A DNA stretch of 64,000 nt from the NCBI GenBank assembly GCA_017311185.1, contig JAESUZ010000764.1:1-64000 (forward strand), written 5' to 3'. This document shows, piece by piece, positions 45,390 through 56,967 of the stretch. The first letter of the stretch is position 1, and each line of letters starts with the position of its first letter. Position numbers and translations under genes: made by a program. This DNA comes from Proteles cristata cristata (taxonomy: Eukaryota; Chordata; Mammalia; Carnivora; Hyaenidae). Below the pieces are notes generated by a model. It was not told the DNA's origin. It saw nothing but the letters and a program-made list of their open reading frames with translations, and did no database searches.

Positions 45390-47236
45390 GGAAACACAGC
45401 AGCTGGGAGGCAGCAGACGGATGCTACTTTCCGATTTGGGGATCCTTTATTGCATGCGGCTCTCCTTTACGCAGTGAGTTTTCCCCCATTTTGGTCATTC
45501 AGAAATCCTAGTGCTAAAGCAGCAAGGAAGACCCAGGGTCTCCGGAAAGTGATGTCCAGCAGGGCTGGACAGGAAAGCAACAGATCGGCTTTGCTGCACC
45601 GCCCCTAGAGCCTCCCCTTCCTCCCGGAACGAGGAAAATGAGTGTTTGCTCATTCTGTTCATTTAAAACTCTGTCCACATCGCAAGGGGCATTTCTCTTA
45701 CCACAGGAACAGACCCTGACCCAGCAGCCCTTCCGCTTCAACAAGGGGCGTCCCCGTAAGCCCCTGTCCTCGGGGGGCGCCTCCTGCTCGAGGTGCACCA
45801 CTCCGGAATGTGGTTCTTACTCGAGATTTGGGGGGGACGCTGGGTCCCATGCAGGTTCTCACGAGCAGAACATCAGCTACATCTACTTTCCACGTGAGAG
45901 ACGGATAATGCCCAGCCGCGCAGGGCCCCGTGCCTGCGTCCAGCTTCCAACTACCCAACCCTGTAAAGTGACGGACACCATCCCATAGTCCCGCAAGCGG
46001 GAGCCTGGCTCAAACGTTCATTCTTTGGTACCGAGAGAGAGGGGTTGCACAAAAGGTAGTACATCCTACATCTTGGGGAGGGGGCGATTTGGTTTACAGA
46101 TCCTTTACATTCAAAGGCCTTTGGGGGAAAGGTTTGCGTTAACCACAGGGTCCCATGGCATGGCACGGCTCGGAGGCAGACGGCTCTGCACAAGTGGCCC
46201 AGGCAGAGGATGCCCGATGGGCCCCTCCCATGTGACGTTCAACATTCTATTTCCCTGAACTTCCCAAGCAGGAAAAAAATTGTGCTTTTAAAAGTAAAAG
46301 TTCATTCCTTTGCCTACTCTTCTGAGGAAAAGAAACACCTAGCATTAACAGGAACGACATTCAAGCCGGGGTCGGGGACTGACCTCCACCCTCCCTCGGA
46401 GTTCGGGGGTAGCCTGTTTCTTTCCCACGCTCCCTGTGGACCACCTCAGCGCCCGCCTGCACTCAAGTCCACGGGTCGGGTGGGTCGGATGCCCTCTTTC
46501 TGAGAACGAGGTTGATTTTCTCCTTTCCTTCCACTGAACTTTATAACCAACAGCCAACTACAAATACTTAACTTTTGAGAATACTTGTAATCAAAAATCC
46601 TAAGCTACATCTATTTTTTAGAAACCAAGGCGTGAAAAGAAACGTTTCTTTAGATGGTGGTGCCAGAGCCTCACAAACATGCACCTGTACCCACCATCCC
46701 TTAAAAGAAGCACAGATCACATCCCCTAAAATATGAATAGAAGAGTCTGCTTTTCTTGGCTAGCAAGCCACAGCCACATCCAAATTTTCTAGGAGTAAGA
46801 AAAGATGCTGAATACGCTGAGGTATAAAAGGAGAACACGGAAAAGTTCTCTGTTGCAGCATTAAAAAAAAAAAAAAAAACAACGAAAATTACAATGAAAG
46901 TTGCCCAAAAAGATCAAGATCACACAACACACTCTAATCCCCAAAAACACAGTATTCTCCAGAACACAGATACTCTATAATTACACATTTTAAATCTTAT
47001 TTTTCCACATTTTATAGTTTTTCTTTTTTTTTTTTACTTAGTAGTTTTTTTCATGTTTCCTTGGCTCAATCTATAGAATACACCCCACCACACACATCCA
47101 GTACCCACCCCCAGCCAGAGACGCCAGGCTTGTGCAGATCACTCCCCATGGACGGTGGGGGGGAATCGCAAACTCCGCTGAGTGAGGGTGGGGAGGAGGG
47201 CAGAGCGCCTGCTGGAGAAGGAAATGTAAAGATCTA

Positions 47237-47244
47237 TGAGGTAG
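47237..47244 (-). promoter_or_regulatory. TRIM71: let-7 8-mer site, TRIM71 3'UTR
   Basis: Second stop-proximal CTACCTCA in the mRNA, 81 nt beyond the previous one. Confidence 0.8.
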
Positions 47245-47317
47245 ATAGAAAATATCACGTCACAGGCTCAATCCCTGCAGAAAGGAGAAGTACATTCATC
47301 TGTAAAAAAAATAAAGA

Positions 47318-47325
47318 TGAGGTAG
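47318..47325 (-). promoter_or_regulatory. TRIM71: let-7 8-mer site, TRIM71 3'UTR
   Basis: The plus strand reads TGAGGTAG, so the mRNA has the 8-mer CTACCTCA complementary to the let-7 seed, about 160 nt after the stop codon. It lies close to the miR-125 site. Confidence 0.8.
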
Positions 47326-47383
47326 GACGTAAGCAACGTTGTACTCTTCTTGTTCTCTTTAAACAAAAGAAAAAAAGAAAATT

Positions 47384-47393
47384 TCCCTGAGAC
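47384..47393 (-). promoter_or_regulatory. TRIM71: miR-125 (lin-4 family) seed site in TRIM71 3'UTR
   Basis: The plus strand reads TCCCTGAGAC, identical to the first ten bases of miR-125, so the mRNA carries a perfect 10-nt complement about 95 nt after the stop codon. LIN41 is an established target of the lin-4/miR-125 family. Confidence 0.75.
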
Positions 47394-47486
47394 GGTTTTT
47401 TCTTTGAAATTCAAAAGGAGAGAGAAAGAGAGAGAGGGAGAGAGAGACGCGCGCACACCCCGCGCACGGGAGCCTGGAGAACGCGA

Positions 47487-48938
47487 TTAGAAGACCAGGA
47501 TCCGGTTGTTGCCGAAGTCCACCACCACGATCATCCCGTCGGGCGTGACGGCGATGCCCGAGGGCCGGTCCATCTGCCCGAAGCCACTGCCCTGGGCGCC
47601 GAACTTGCACAGGAAGCTGCCGTTGGACTCGAACATCTGTACGCGGTGGTTCCTGGAGTCGGCCACGATGATGCGCCCCTCCTGGTCCACAGCCACGCCC
47701 TGGGGTCGCAGGAACTGCCCGTTGCCCGTGCCCTCGGAGCCCAGGAAGCGCGCCGACTGGCAGTCGGGGTGGATGACCAGGAGCCGGTGGTTGTTGAAGT
47801 CGGTCACCACCAGGTGGCCCTCGTGGTTAAAGGCCACACCCCGGGGGGAGTCAAAGTGCTTCCAGAGAGCCCCCTCGAAGCCGTACTTATTCAGGAAGAC
47901 GCCGTCGGGCCCAAACAGCTGGACGCGGTGGTTGCGGGTGTCCGAGACCAGGATCTTGCCCTCTGGGTTCACCGCTACGTCCCAAGGGTAGTTGAACTGC
48001 CCGTTTTTGGTTCCCTTCTCGCCGAACTTGAGCAGGAACTGGCCCTCGAACGTGAAGACCTGGATGCGATGATTGTCCTTGTCGGCCACCACAATCCTGC
48101 GGGAGGCGTCGCAGGCCACGCCGGCTGGCCGGTCGAACTGCCCGGGCCGGGAGCCCAGGGTGCCGAACTTGTGGTGGAAGGCGCCGCACGGCTTGAACAC
48201 CTGGATGCGGTTGTTGCTGCGGTCGGCCACGACGATGTAGCCCTCCTTGTCCACGCTCACGCCCCACGGGCGGCACAGCTTGCCGTCGCTGTCGCCCTCG
48301 CTGCCGAAGCTCAGGCCCGGGAGCCCGATGCCCACATAGCTGCGGCCCGACTTGACTACCACCTTGAAGGGGCTGTTCTCAATGTGCTGGTTGCACATGG
48401 TGACCGACACCAGGTGCTCGCCCTCCAGCTGCGGCCGGTAGCTCACCACGTACGTCCCGTTCTGCTGGTCGCTCACCTCGGCGCCGAAGAGGTTGCCGTC
48501 GGGGCCCAGGACCACCGCCGACATCAGGTCGCCACCAGAGAGGCGAGGCTCGCCATCGTGGTCGTAGCCGATGACGGTGAAGGAGGCCACCTTGCCCTGC
48601 AGGGCCCGCTTGAGGCCGTCGCCCGTGGCCTTGGTGAGCGGCGCGAAGGCCCCGCTGCTGACGAAGCCGAAGGACTTGATGGCGAGGTACAGGGCCTGGT
48701 CCGGGGGCGTGAAGGTGACGCGGTCGTCCTCCTGGGGCTGCAGGAGGCCGCGCACGCTCTTCAGCTCCTGCACCTGCGCCAGCATGCGGTCGCGGGCCAG
48801 AAGCACGTCCAGTGCCCGGCCTTCCTCCAGCACCTGCTGCACCGCGCTGACCGTGCTCTCCAGCTTGTTGAGGCTCTGCCGCAGCTTCTCCACCTGCAGG
48901 TACAGGGACTTGGCCTTCACCTGGCGGATCTTCTCCAC
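47487..48938 (-). CDS. TRIM71: TRIM71 terminal coding exon 4: coiled coil, filamin and six NHL repeats
   Basis: Terminal coding exon: 483 codons plus TAA, starting at a CCCCGCAG acceptor and reading [15 protein letters not shown]. Exon residues about 1-80 are coiled coil. About 90-200 form a filamin/ABP280-type immunoglobulin fold ([25 protein letters not shown]). From about 205 to the end there are six NHL repeats, each with a G-F-x-x-P-x-G-V core and a DxxNxRI/V motif, ending in NNRILVF. The NHL six-bladed propeller binds RNA hairpins in target mRNAs. The length matches the human C-terminal part and there is no frameshift. The exon is strongly GC-rich, unlike the flanking 3'UTR, and this keeps long antisense frames open. 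Upstream of 48938 the frame runs into intron. Confidence 0.97.
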   Translation of the reverse strand: MEKIRQVKAKSLYLQVEKLRQSLNKLESTVSAVQQVLEEGRALDVLLARDRMLAQVQELKSVRGLLQPQEDDRVTFTPPDQALYLAIKSFGFVSSGAFAPLTKATGDGLKRALQGKVASFTVIGYDHDGEPRLSGGDLMSAVVLGPDGNLFGAEVSDQQNGTYVVSYRPQLEGEHLVSVTMCNQHIENSPFKVVVKSGRSYVGIGLPGLSFGSEGDSDGKLCRPWGVSVDKEGYIVVADRSNNRIQVFKPCGAFHHKFGTLGSRPGQFDRPAGVACDASRRIVVADKDNHRIQVFTFEGQFLLKFGEKGTKNGQFNYPWDVAVNPEGKILVSDTRNHRVQLFGPDGVFLNKYGFEGALWKHFDSPRGVAFNHEGHLVVTDFNNHRLLVIHPDCQSARFLGSEGTGNGQFLRPQGVAVDQEGRIIVADSRNHRVQMFESNGSFLCKFGAQGSGFGQMDRPSGIAVTPDGMIVVVDFGNNRILVF

Positions 48939-49170
48939 CTGCGGGGACAGAGGGCGGTGGCTTTGAAGCAGGCCAGGCAGCGCCACGCCACCTGGCGTGG
49001 ACCCCGCGGACCCACACCGCGCAGTCTGCACGAACCACTGGCCCGTCTGTGCTCCTCAGAAGCAGCTAAACTGCCAGGACAGAGGGAGGCCGAGGGAATG
49101 TTCCATATTACGAGGGCTCACAGCGCAGGACCCCAGGCGGCCGCGGGGTCACCACTACTAAAACTGCTCT

Positions 49171-49308
49171 GGGGGAACCTGGGGGCTCCGTCCGTCAAAC
49201 ATGCGACTCTTGATGTCGGCTCAGGTTAGTCATGGAGCCTGCCTCCCTCCCTGTTTCTCTCCCTCCCTCCGCCCCTTCCCGCTCATGTGCTCTCTCTTAA
49301 ACAAAAAC
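49171..49308 (+). mobile_element. CAN-SINE, internally deleted, in TRIM71 intron 3
   Basis: GGGGGAACCTGGGGGCTCCG head and ATGGAGCCTGCCTCC body, missing the B-box region. Confidence 0.8.
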
Positions 49309-49310
49309 AA

Positions 49311-49512
49311 GAGGCGGCTGAGTGGCTCAGTCTGTTAAACATCTCATTTCGGCTCAGGTCATGAACTCACGGTTCGTGGGTTTGAGCCTCGCGTCGGGCT
49401 CTGCGCTGACAGCTCAGAGCCTGGAGCCTGGTTCTGATTCTGTGTCTCCCTCTCTCTCTGACCCTCCCCCACTTGTGCTCTCTCTCAAAAATAAAAAAAA
49501 CTTTAAGAAAAG
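49311..49512 (+). mobile_element. CAN-SINE in TRIM71 intron 3
   Basis: GAGGCGGCTGAGTGGCTCAG head, full body and tail. Confidence 0.93.
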
Positions 49513-50077
49513 TTAAACAAAAACACCCCACAAAACAGCACTGGTGAACAAGGGATTAGACACCGGCATGGTTTAGAGACTGAACACCAGGATTCTGAGG
49601 AACTGGGATGATGTAAGAGAAAGCCCTTGCTCAGAGGAAACACACACACACAAGTGTTTAGGGGCAAAGCGGCATCCTGTCTACAACATGCCAACTCACT
49701 CTCGCTCCAATCACTGACAGATACACACAGAGACAGTGGCGAAAAGTGGGTCAAAATGTAAAATAATCAGTAAATCTGGGTAACGGATACATGGAATCCT
49801 TTTATTATTCCCGTTAATTTTGAAATCAAAAAAGATAAAAGCTACATAACAAATGCTTAGGGAGCACTTGCTTTGTGCTGGGCACCAGGAGTGTGTGATG
49901 GCCAGGAGAGGGTATGGTCCTTGCCCTCAGCAGCAGGACTTCCCAGGGGACCTGAGGCCAAGAGCCTGCCATCGCTTCAAAGATTTCTCCCTCTCTACCG
50001 ACCTGGCCCCTGCCCCCAAGAGGAGGAGAGTCTGTATGTGGAGAGAACCTGATTGAAGATTACAACCTGCGCACGTG

Positions 50078-50080
<3 letters not shown>

Positions 50081-50112
<32 letters not shown>
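50081..50112 (+). repeat. (CA)n microsatellite
   Basis: About 16 CA units in TRIM71 intron 3, preceded by a GCAC-rich lead. Confidence 0.95.
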
Positions 50113-50114
<2 letters not shown>

Positions 50115-51798
50115 CGCCTGCCTGCCACACATCCCATCTGGGGATGTTTTCGGTCTTCAGAGCGCCTGAAGGCCCCTTGCCCCAAATTTGGAGATAATAG
50201 TTACGTCTCTGGAAACCACTGGCCTGTATTATTTCCAAAGGAGCCCTTTAAGTTTAAATTGCTGTAATCTACGAACCTGAAATCTGACCTGCAAAACAGA
50301 ATCCCGGCTTCAGAGGCTCTCAGAGCCACTAATTGGGAATGTAGGGTTCTGTCTGACCAATGAACGAAAGCTACTTCTCCATTGGGGGAGGGGGGTCATC
50401 AAATCAGTAAAAGTCCACCAATTTAAGGTGATTTCCCCTGTGAAGCAAATAAAGGAGTCACCTAGCTGATTCGTGCCATTCAGCAGAGCGAATCATGACT
50501 TCTGAGAGCTCTACTGATGAGAATACCACAGAAAGTCAATTTTAGAATAAGGGTCCACTGGTGGGGAGGCCAGGATTTCAGTCAGCTCTTCCCTTGGTGG
50601 GGGCAAGGATGTGATTTTTGTCCCCTTCTTGATTTCAGCTGCCCACTCTGGAAGCAGGACATGTGTGGGGACGGATCAAAGAGAAGCTTCGTCCTTTGGT
50701 TCTGCACTGGGCCAAACCTCTGGGCTCTGGTTTGGATCCCTCAACAAGGTGGCTGTAGCTAATCCCCCAAGGCAGACAAATCCCCTGGAAATCTGAAAGC
50801 CACGAGGGAGAAGAAAGGCATCTAGACATACAGAACTGGGTCACCTGGCCCTCCAGTACCTTCAGGAGTGCGTGATGCAAGAAAGTGAGACGCTGGATAA
50901 CAAAGGAACCAAGGCAGAGACAGGCAGCAAGGTGTTGGGGGGGGCGGGGGGCAGAAAAGTCTGTAATCAGTGAGGGAGAGTGGAGGGGGGTCCCACAAGG
51001 CTAGGGGGGGGCATACCAACAAAAAGGAAAGACAAATGGGACAGAGACGGACTCTTCTTCCAACTCTGCTTCTCTAAGATGAAAAGCCTGCTTCCCAAGC
51101 CCCCTGAAGGAGCCCAGCCTTTAGGGAGAGGCCAGGAGTCCGCCTCACAGCAGGGAGGGCACCTAAGGTGAAATCTGCAGAAACTCCTTCTCACAAAGGC
51201 CTTTTCATCAGCAAATCCCGAAGAGCAAGTCTGTAGCAGGGCTCCCCAGACAGCTCTCGGGTTGCAGGGAGTGGGCCCCTTTCAGTTATAATTAACATCT
51301 GTGGGTGGCATGCGCCTGGCAGACCATGGGTGCGTAAGAGTCTGAAAACCACGCCAGGCCCACAAAGGTGCCTCTGTAAAAAAAAATCGGAAGACTTTTT
51401 CTACCTGAGGATTCTTCTACTCTCATGCAAAGGCCACTGCGTCATATCCCCGGAGAGGTCAGCAGAGCCAGAAAGCAATTCGTTTTGAGCCAACTAAATG
51501 GAAAATGCAATGCAAAATATGGTGTCTGCCTCACGTAGAATGTGGGCTTCCTTCCAGTTCTGGGTACCTGACTATTTTGGAGAAGGCTTCCAGTGGCTTC
51601 TGTGCTCAGGCGGCCCCACATGCTGCAGGGACCCCCGCATCTTCCTCCCAACACCCTTCCTTGTACGCCTCTGCGTCTTCTAGACTCAGGGCTGGGATCT
51701 GGGCCCGAACAGTTGAATCCTCCTGGCTTGGCGGCAGCCCCCTGAAAACCCGCCGCCAGCCGCGGAGGCCCAGGTCAGGGCGCACACGCTCCCGTTAC

Positions 51799-51933
51799 CT
51801 TCCACAGCAGCTCACACTCCCGCTCCTCCAGGGCCTTCTTGTGCCTCGCGGTCACGGCTTTGACCTCCGACTGCACCACCTTTGCCTTCATCTCCACCTG
51901 TTCCGCCACCGTCTGCGCCTGCTCGATGCTCAG
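51799..51933 (-). CDS. TRIM71: TRIM71 coding exon 3: coiled coil
   Basis: Internal exon of 135 nt (45 codons, phase 0 at both ends). On the minus strand it follows a TCTAG acceptor and precedes a GTAACG donor. It encodes [16 protein letters not shown] and onward to CELLWK, a charged heptad-rich helix continuing the coiled coil from exon 2 and joining exon 4 (VEKIRQVK). The coiled coil mediates oligomerisation in TRIM proteins. It is separated from exon 2 by about 10.4 kb of repeat-rich intron and from exon 4 by about 2.9 kb. No open-frame ATG is needed because it is internal. Confidence 0.93.
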
Positions 51934-52764
51934 CTAGAAAACCAAGAACAAGCTCACGGTATTAGGAGCAGACGACAGTCTGCTCGTTCCGGCCCGGCCC
52001 CCGGCCCACTCGATCCACTTCCCTGGGAAGAAAGCAGGGGCCGGCAGCCGTCTGACACTAACTGAAGGAGGTGCCGGCAAGCGCCAGCCTTCTTTTTGAG
52101 GGAAATGGCACCTGTAGAGTGGGCGTCAGGACTATTGAGAGAGGCTCTGACACAGCCGAACACGGGGAAGGAGCATCAGACATGAAGCATGCCGCTCCGG
52201 GCACACGAGCCATTTCTCACACCTCCACAGACCTTCTGCCTTATTGCCCCTGCCCGGGGGACCCCACAGGCTGGCACGGCCCTCAGGCGAGGGGTGGGAC
52301 GGCTGCCACCAGCCCCAGCCAAGTGATCCTACCATCGGCTTTGCCAAGGAAACCGCGTGTGCCCTGTGGCCGGGTCAGCGTGCCAGACTGTCCCCGCGCC
52401 ACCGCGTGCCCCACCCCGTACCAGCAGCCCCGGTAAGGCGCCGGGTTTCATCGGACGTATTACTGTTCATGAAAAATTCATCAAGACAGAAGGCCCAGCG
52501 TTCATATTAATATTACATGATGCATCTTAAAAAGCCACAAGGATTTCTTGGAGATACTGAGGTATGAAATCTGGGATTCCAAACCGCTGGGGGTGCTCAA
52601 CAGGTCTTAGGGTGGGATTCCCAAATCAGGAGGGGCCCAGAGGAGCACCAAGGGTTTGGAGCCCAGTGTGGGCTCAGCAGTCGCTCCCGGGGGACCCCCC
52701 ACGAGCGCACCCTAAACTAAAGGTCTCCAGCACGGGGCGCACATGGCTGAGGCCGGGTGGCCTG

Positions 52765-52850
52765 ATCATCCTGAGTCAGGGATCGCAGCTTCGAACTCTA
52801 GCTCCACATGTCACTAGTGGCAAGGCCTCGGCCAAGTGCCCGGCCTTCTG
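52765..52850 (+). repeat. MIR relic in TRIM71 intron 2
   Basis: CAGCTTCGAACTCTAGCTCC and GCAAGGCCTCGGCCAAGT. Confidence 0.5.
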
Positions 52851-52857
52851 TGTGTGT

Positions 52858-52884
52858 GGGAGGGGAGGGGGGGTGGGGGTGGGG
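52858..52884 (+). other. Candidate DNA G-quadruplex, TRIM71 intron 2
   Basis: GGGAGGGG, then GGGGGG, GGGGG and GGGG runs separated by single A or T. Confidence 0.55.
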
Positions 52885-53084
52885 TATAGAGACAAAGAGG
52901 CAGGCTCTTCCAAGGAACAGTTCGCAGCAGCGCAGAACAGCGTGCTCGTCAACAGCGCTCAGCTGACCAACACGAGCAGCAGAGCCTCAGCATCCTCTCC
53001 CTTCACCGCCGCGCCTCCCGCCACACAGGTACAGCCGCACACCTAGGCCTGCTCGCACTTCCTGCCCAGTTTTGTTCTTCAATT

Positions 53085-53320
53085 GCAGTAAAACCTGTAG
53101 ACCATAAAATGCACCACTAGGGGCACTTAGCACCTTCCACGTTGCATACGCATCACAGTCCTCTAGCCCGAACACTTCCCAGCACCAAAAGGAAACTTCC
53201 AGGCCCCCGAGGCCGTCTTTCTCAAGCTCCTTTCCCTCTCCCCCATGGCACATAATCTGCTGTCTCCACCCCGCTGTCCCTTCTGGGTATGTCACATAAA
53301 TGGAACCCAACAATAACGAG
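53085..53320 (-). mobile_element. Old L1M fragment, antisense, in TRIM71 intron 2
   Basis: GTAGACCATAAAATGCACCAC, TTGCATACGCATCACAGTCC and ATGTCACATAAATGGAACC are weak but recognisable L1M phrases. Confidence 0.5.
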
Positions 53321-53813
53321 CAGCCCTCTCTGCAGGAGTATGCTTCCCTTTAAATAATAGTCATGACTCAGTCACTTACAACAGGGAATGGCCCCCCTTA
53401 ATCGCCAGTCTAGGTGACACGCCAATGGCATGAAAGTCACACTCGCATTGCAACTGGCTCCAAAGCACCCTTGGGCTGACAGGGCTGATTCTCATGGCCT
53501 CCTCTGCCCCAATCCCCGAGAGGCCTAACGACACACTGAGCTGGTCCAAGGTGGCACTCGGGCAGATCTGGAATGCTCATACACTATCCATGGCCTGGAA
53601 TGCAGTCTCTTCCAAATTTGCCCTAAATTTTTAAGCCCAGCTCAGATGCCACCTCCTTCCTGAAACTGGCAGTGAATGACCCCTTCCCATAATGTTTCTG
53701 TTCCATCCTTACTAAGTGTCATTACATATCGAACTAAATGGGGGTGTTAGTTACATAGGCCACAAAACTAGCCACTTGGTGGTAGCAGAACAGTCTATAC
53801 ATTTTACCCTCGC

Positions 53814-53837
53814 TAATGTCTATGGCCATAGACATTA
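53814..53837. repeat. Perfect 24-bp palindrome
   Basis: The half-site TAATGTCTATGG is followed immediately by its exact reverse complement with no spacer. It lies in TRIM71 intron 2. Confidence 0.95.
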
Positions 53838-53886
53838 TTTAACAAAGCACTAGGTAAGTATATTGGGCTAAATACTGTCTCCCCCA

Positions 53887-54083
53887 GGGTCACCTGGGCG
53901 CCTCGTTGCTTAAGCATCTAACTTTGGCTCAGGTCATGATCTCACGGTTTGTGAGTCTGAGCCTGGCATCAGGCTCTCTACGGTCAGTGAGGAGCCCACC
54001 TCGGATCCTCTGTCCCAGCCCCTCTACCTCACCCCCACTTGTATGCTCGCTCTCTCTCTCTCTCAAAATAAATAAATAAAAAA
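53887..54083 (+). mobile_element. CAN-SINE in TRIM71 intron 2
   Basis: Flanked by ACTGTCTCCCCCA and CACGGTCTCCCTCA-like duplications. Confidence 0.93.
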
Positions 54084-55687
54084 TACACGGTCTCCCTCAA
54101 ATTCAGGCTGACAAGTTAAGATGCAAGCATGCTGGACTAGAGAGTCCCAAATCCAAGGACAGGAACTAGGAGTGACGTGGGTACAAACCAAGGAGAACCA
54201 AGCACTGCTGGCGACTACTAGAAGCTTGGAGAAGGCCAGGAGCGATACTTCTGTAAAGCCTTCGGAGCACACTGTGCTGACATCTTGATTTTGGACTCCT
54301 GGGCCCTAGAATCATTCGAGAATAAATTCCTACCATTTTAAGTCACCAGTTTATGGTTAACTTGTTATAGCCACCCTAGGAAACAGTAACCAACAAACTG
54401 AAGCAGACGGAAATATCCAATTTACCAAAAGATCAAAAATTAGACTGATCAACCACTGAACGCACACACACACAGATAGATAATCATAATGAATGTGGTC
54501 GATTTCAAATGTCCAGGCGGTTGGAATGGATCAGAAAATGGGAAACCAGACCAGACACTTAAATAGAGATGACTGAATGTAGAGAATGTGGTTAAACCGG
54601 AAGTGGAGAGCTGTCAGGACAAAGGGCATCTGGAGGAGGAGAGCAGGTAGTAGCCACAGGAAGCAGCCGCCACGCCTGAGCCGGGAGAGCACAGAGAAGA
54701 GACAGGTCCCCAGCAGGGACCAGCTCGTTCTGAGGGTGGCAAAAGCTGGCAGCTGGACCTAACCTCTGCTGCCAGGGTGAAAAAAGGCTGCTGCTAAGGA
54801 CAGGAAGTCAAATGGAAGAAGGAAGTCCCTTTTCCCGACATGCGGTTTGAAGCCCCGCAGTGCAGCACCACATGGCTCCAGTGCGAAGGGGTCACAGTGA
54901 CAGTGGAGAGGAGACCTGAGTAAGACACGCACCCTGTTTTCAGATGCGCTGGTGTTAATTATCATTAGCTGGTATCCTGAGTCAATACGTGACCAGGGCC
55001 ACCAAGCCTCTGCCCATAGACTTCCTAGCTTCCTCAATGGAGAGCAGAGGTGGCAAACTGCTATTTATACCAATGTTCTATTTATATCCTGACTGATTCT
55101 CCATAAAAAACATAAGAAATGGAAGTAACAGGTGTACGTTCCTGCAGGGCAAGAACTTTCTGCAGGAGAAAGCAGCAGCCACCCTCTCTGGGTAGGAGTG
55201 TCTGTCCCCTTACCCCTCTGTGTCTCCCAGCCAGGCTGGCCCCTGCCACGCCTCTAGCAGGCCCTTGGGTCTGGAATTCCCGTTCTAGGATGAGAACGGC
55301 TTCTTCCAGTTTTCAGTCCGGCAGAAGGGGTACAAAGCTCTTACTGTAGTTTGAGGGATTTCCCAGATGTGCAAGGAGAGGATCCCTCCTAGGGTCGAGA
55401 GGCATAAAAGCCCTACATGCGGAGACAAAGTGGAGCGTTCTTTTCCAAATCACATAAAGTCCAGTCAAGCACTGCATTCCAAGATGTGCTGGCCAGGACC
55501 TGCTAAACTAGTTCCCATTATCTAAACAGGGCATTTGAAGGAAACAAGAGGCAGGTTGGGTGGGGGAAAAAGACTGGGTAAAAGGTCTGGGTAAATTTCA
55601 AAAACAGAAACATCTGGTTTACAATAAAGGAGGGAAAATGAAAATTACCCAAGCATGGAGCTTGAGAAGAAAGATGTTATCATTTTT

Positions 55688-55924
55688 AAATTCATTTTTA
55701 AAATAAAGAGAACTAGCACGTATGCAAGCAGGGGAGGGGCAGAGAGGGGAAGGGCAGAGAAGAGGGGAAGATGGAGGATCTGAAGCAGGCTCTGGGCTGA
55801 CAGCGGAGAGCCTGATGGGGAGTGGGGGGGGAGGAGAACTGGACCTCAAACTCCCCAATCGTGAGATCATGACCTGAGCCGGAGTTGGATGGACACTCAA
55901 ATGACTGAGCCACCCAGGCGGCCC
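55688..55924 (-). mobile_element. CAN-SINE, first of three antisense copies
   Basis: GAGGGGCAGAGAGGGG, GACCTGAGCCGGAGTTGG, CCACCCAGGCGGCCC. Confidence 0.88.
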
Positions 55925-55935
55925 TACTGCTATCT

Positions 55936-56105
55936 CTTAAACATTTGTTTTGAGAGAGAATGAACGGGTGCTCATAACCATGTGCGAGTAGGCCAGGGGC
56001 AAAGAGAGGGAGACAGATCATCGCAACCAGGCTCGAGCTCATGGGATCTGAGCTGAAATCATCAAGAGTCAGATGCTTAACTGACGGAGACACCTAGGTT
56101 CCCCC
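55936..56105 (-). mobile_element. CAN-SINE, second of three antisense copies
   Basis: Diverged: GAGAGAATGAACGGGTGC to ACACCTAGGTTCCCCC. Confidence 0.82.
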
Positions 56106-56107
56106 AA

Positions 56108-56342
56108 AATGTTTTTTTGTTTTTTTTTTTTAATTTTTTAATGTTTTATTTATTTATGAGAGAGAGACAGCATGAACAGGGGAAAGTCAGAGAGAGAGGG
56201 AGATACAGAATCTGAAACAGGCTCCAGGCTCTAAGCTAGCTGACAGCGCAGAGCCCGACGCGGGTCTCGAACCCACGAACCGTGAGATCATTACATAAGC
56301 TGAACTCAGACGCTTAACCGACTGAGCCACCCAGGTGCCCCA
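56108..56342 (-). mobile_element. CAN-SINE, third of three antisense copies
   Basis: Full length, ends CCACCCAGGTGCCCC. CCAAAAT is present on both sides. Confidence 0.93.
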
Positions 56343-56967
56343 AAATACTATCTTTTAGATGCTAGCAGATCCAAGCAAACATCTGAAAGTGGAGGGTCTC
56401 CATCTGGGCAGGCAAATCAATATGTGCCGCTTGGGTGCTGGTCACTTTGTACAGAGGAGGTGGAGGCCAGCTGGGTTCACAGGGAAGATGATGTCTGTTA
56501 GGGGAAACTGGGGTGGCCAGGTGACTGTTATTTATTTAAAGTACCCTGACAGAATAACAGGTTTTGCAAATGTCACCCGCAAACTCACAGACCACAAAAC
56601 TGGACATATAGGAGATACTGTAGTTCACTCTAAAATGTAATTTTATCACATGTAATACTTTGAAACTAAGACTTGTCTTAAAACGGTCAATGGGGCTTTC
56701 CCTTTGTGAGGTGCATCTAAAATAAACGTGCATATTACAGTCAATAGCGTCGTGGGTGTGATCAATAGGTTAAGTGAAAAATCAGGTTTCTCTTTGCAAG
56801 AAGAGCAACTTGTGTTTTGATCCTGGTTATGGACATCTCTGCCACCCCAGGGGGAATCAGGCACCTTATGAAATCCTCTAATTACACAAGTGACCAAAAT
56901 GTTAGACTTCTGGAAGAGTCAAAGGTAAAGTTAACAGGTTTTTAAAATGCAGTAAAAATTGAGTGAT

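Larger units (their letters stand above)
41410..47486 (-). other. TRIM71: TRIM71 3' untranslated region
   Basis: About 6.1 kb between the TRIM71 stop and the AATAAA at 41425-41430. The length agrees with the long 3'UTR known for mammalian TRIM71. No SINE or LINE is recognised anywhere in it, in sharp contrast to both flanks. It holds let-7 and miR-125-type sites, two C-rich runs that are G-rich in the mRNA (43355-43381 and 45367-45389), and several poly-A/T tracts. No open frame within it looks protein coding. Confidence 0.85.
48939..51798 (-). other. TRIM71: TRIM71 intron 3
   Basis: GT-AG intron. It contains two adjacent SINEs (49171-49512), a CA microsatellite at 50081-50112 and a G-run near 50936-50952. 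No coding or RNA gene is seen in the rest. Confidence 0.85.

Noticed and set aside
47646..49229. 527-codon open frame on the plus strand
   Set aside because: It is the antisense shadow of the GC-rich TRIM71 exon 4. The minus frame has six NHL repeats and a filamin domain; the plus frame has only low-complexity A/V/L/H-rich sequence.
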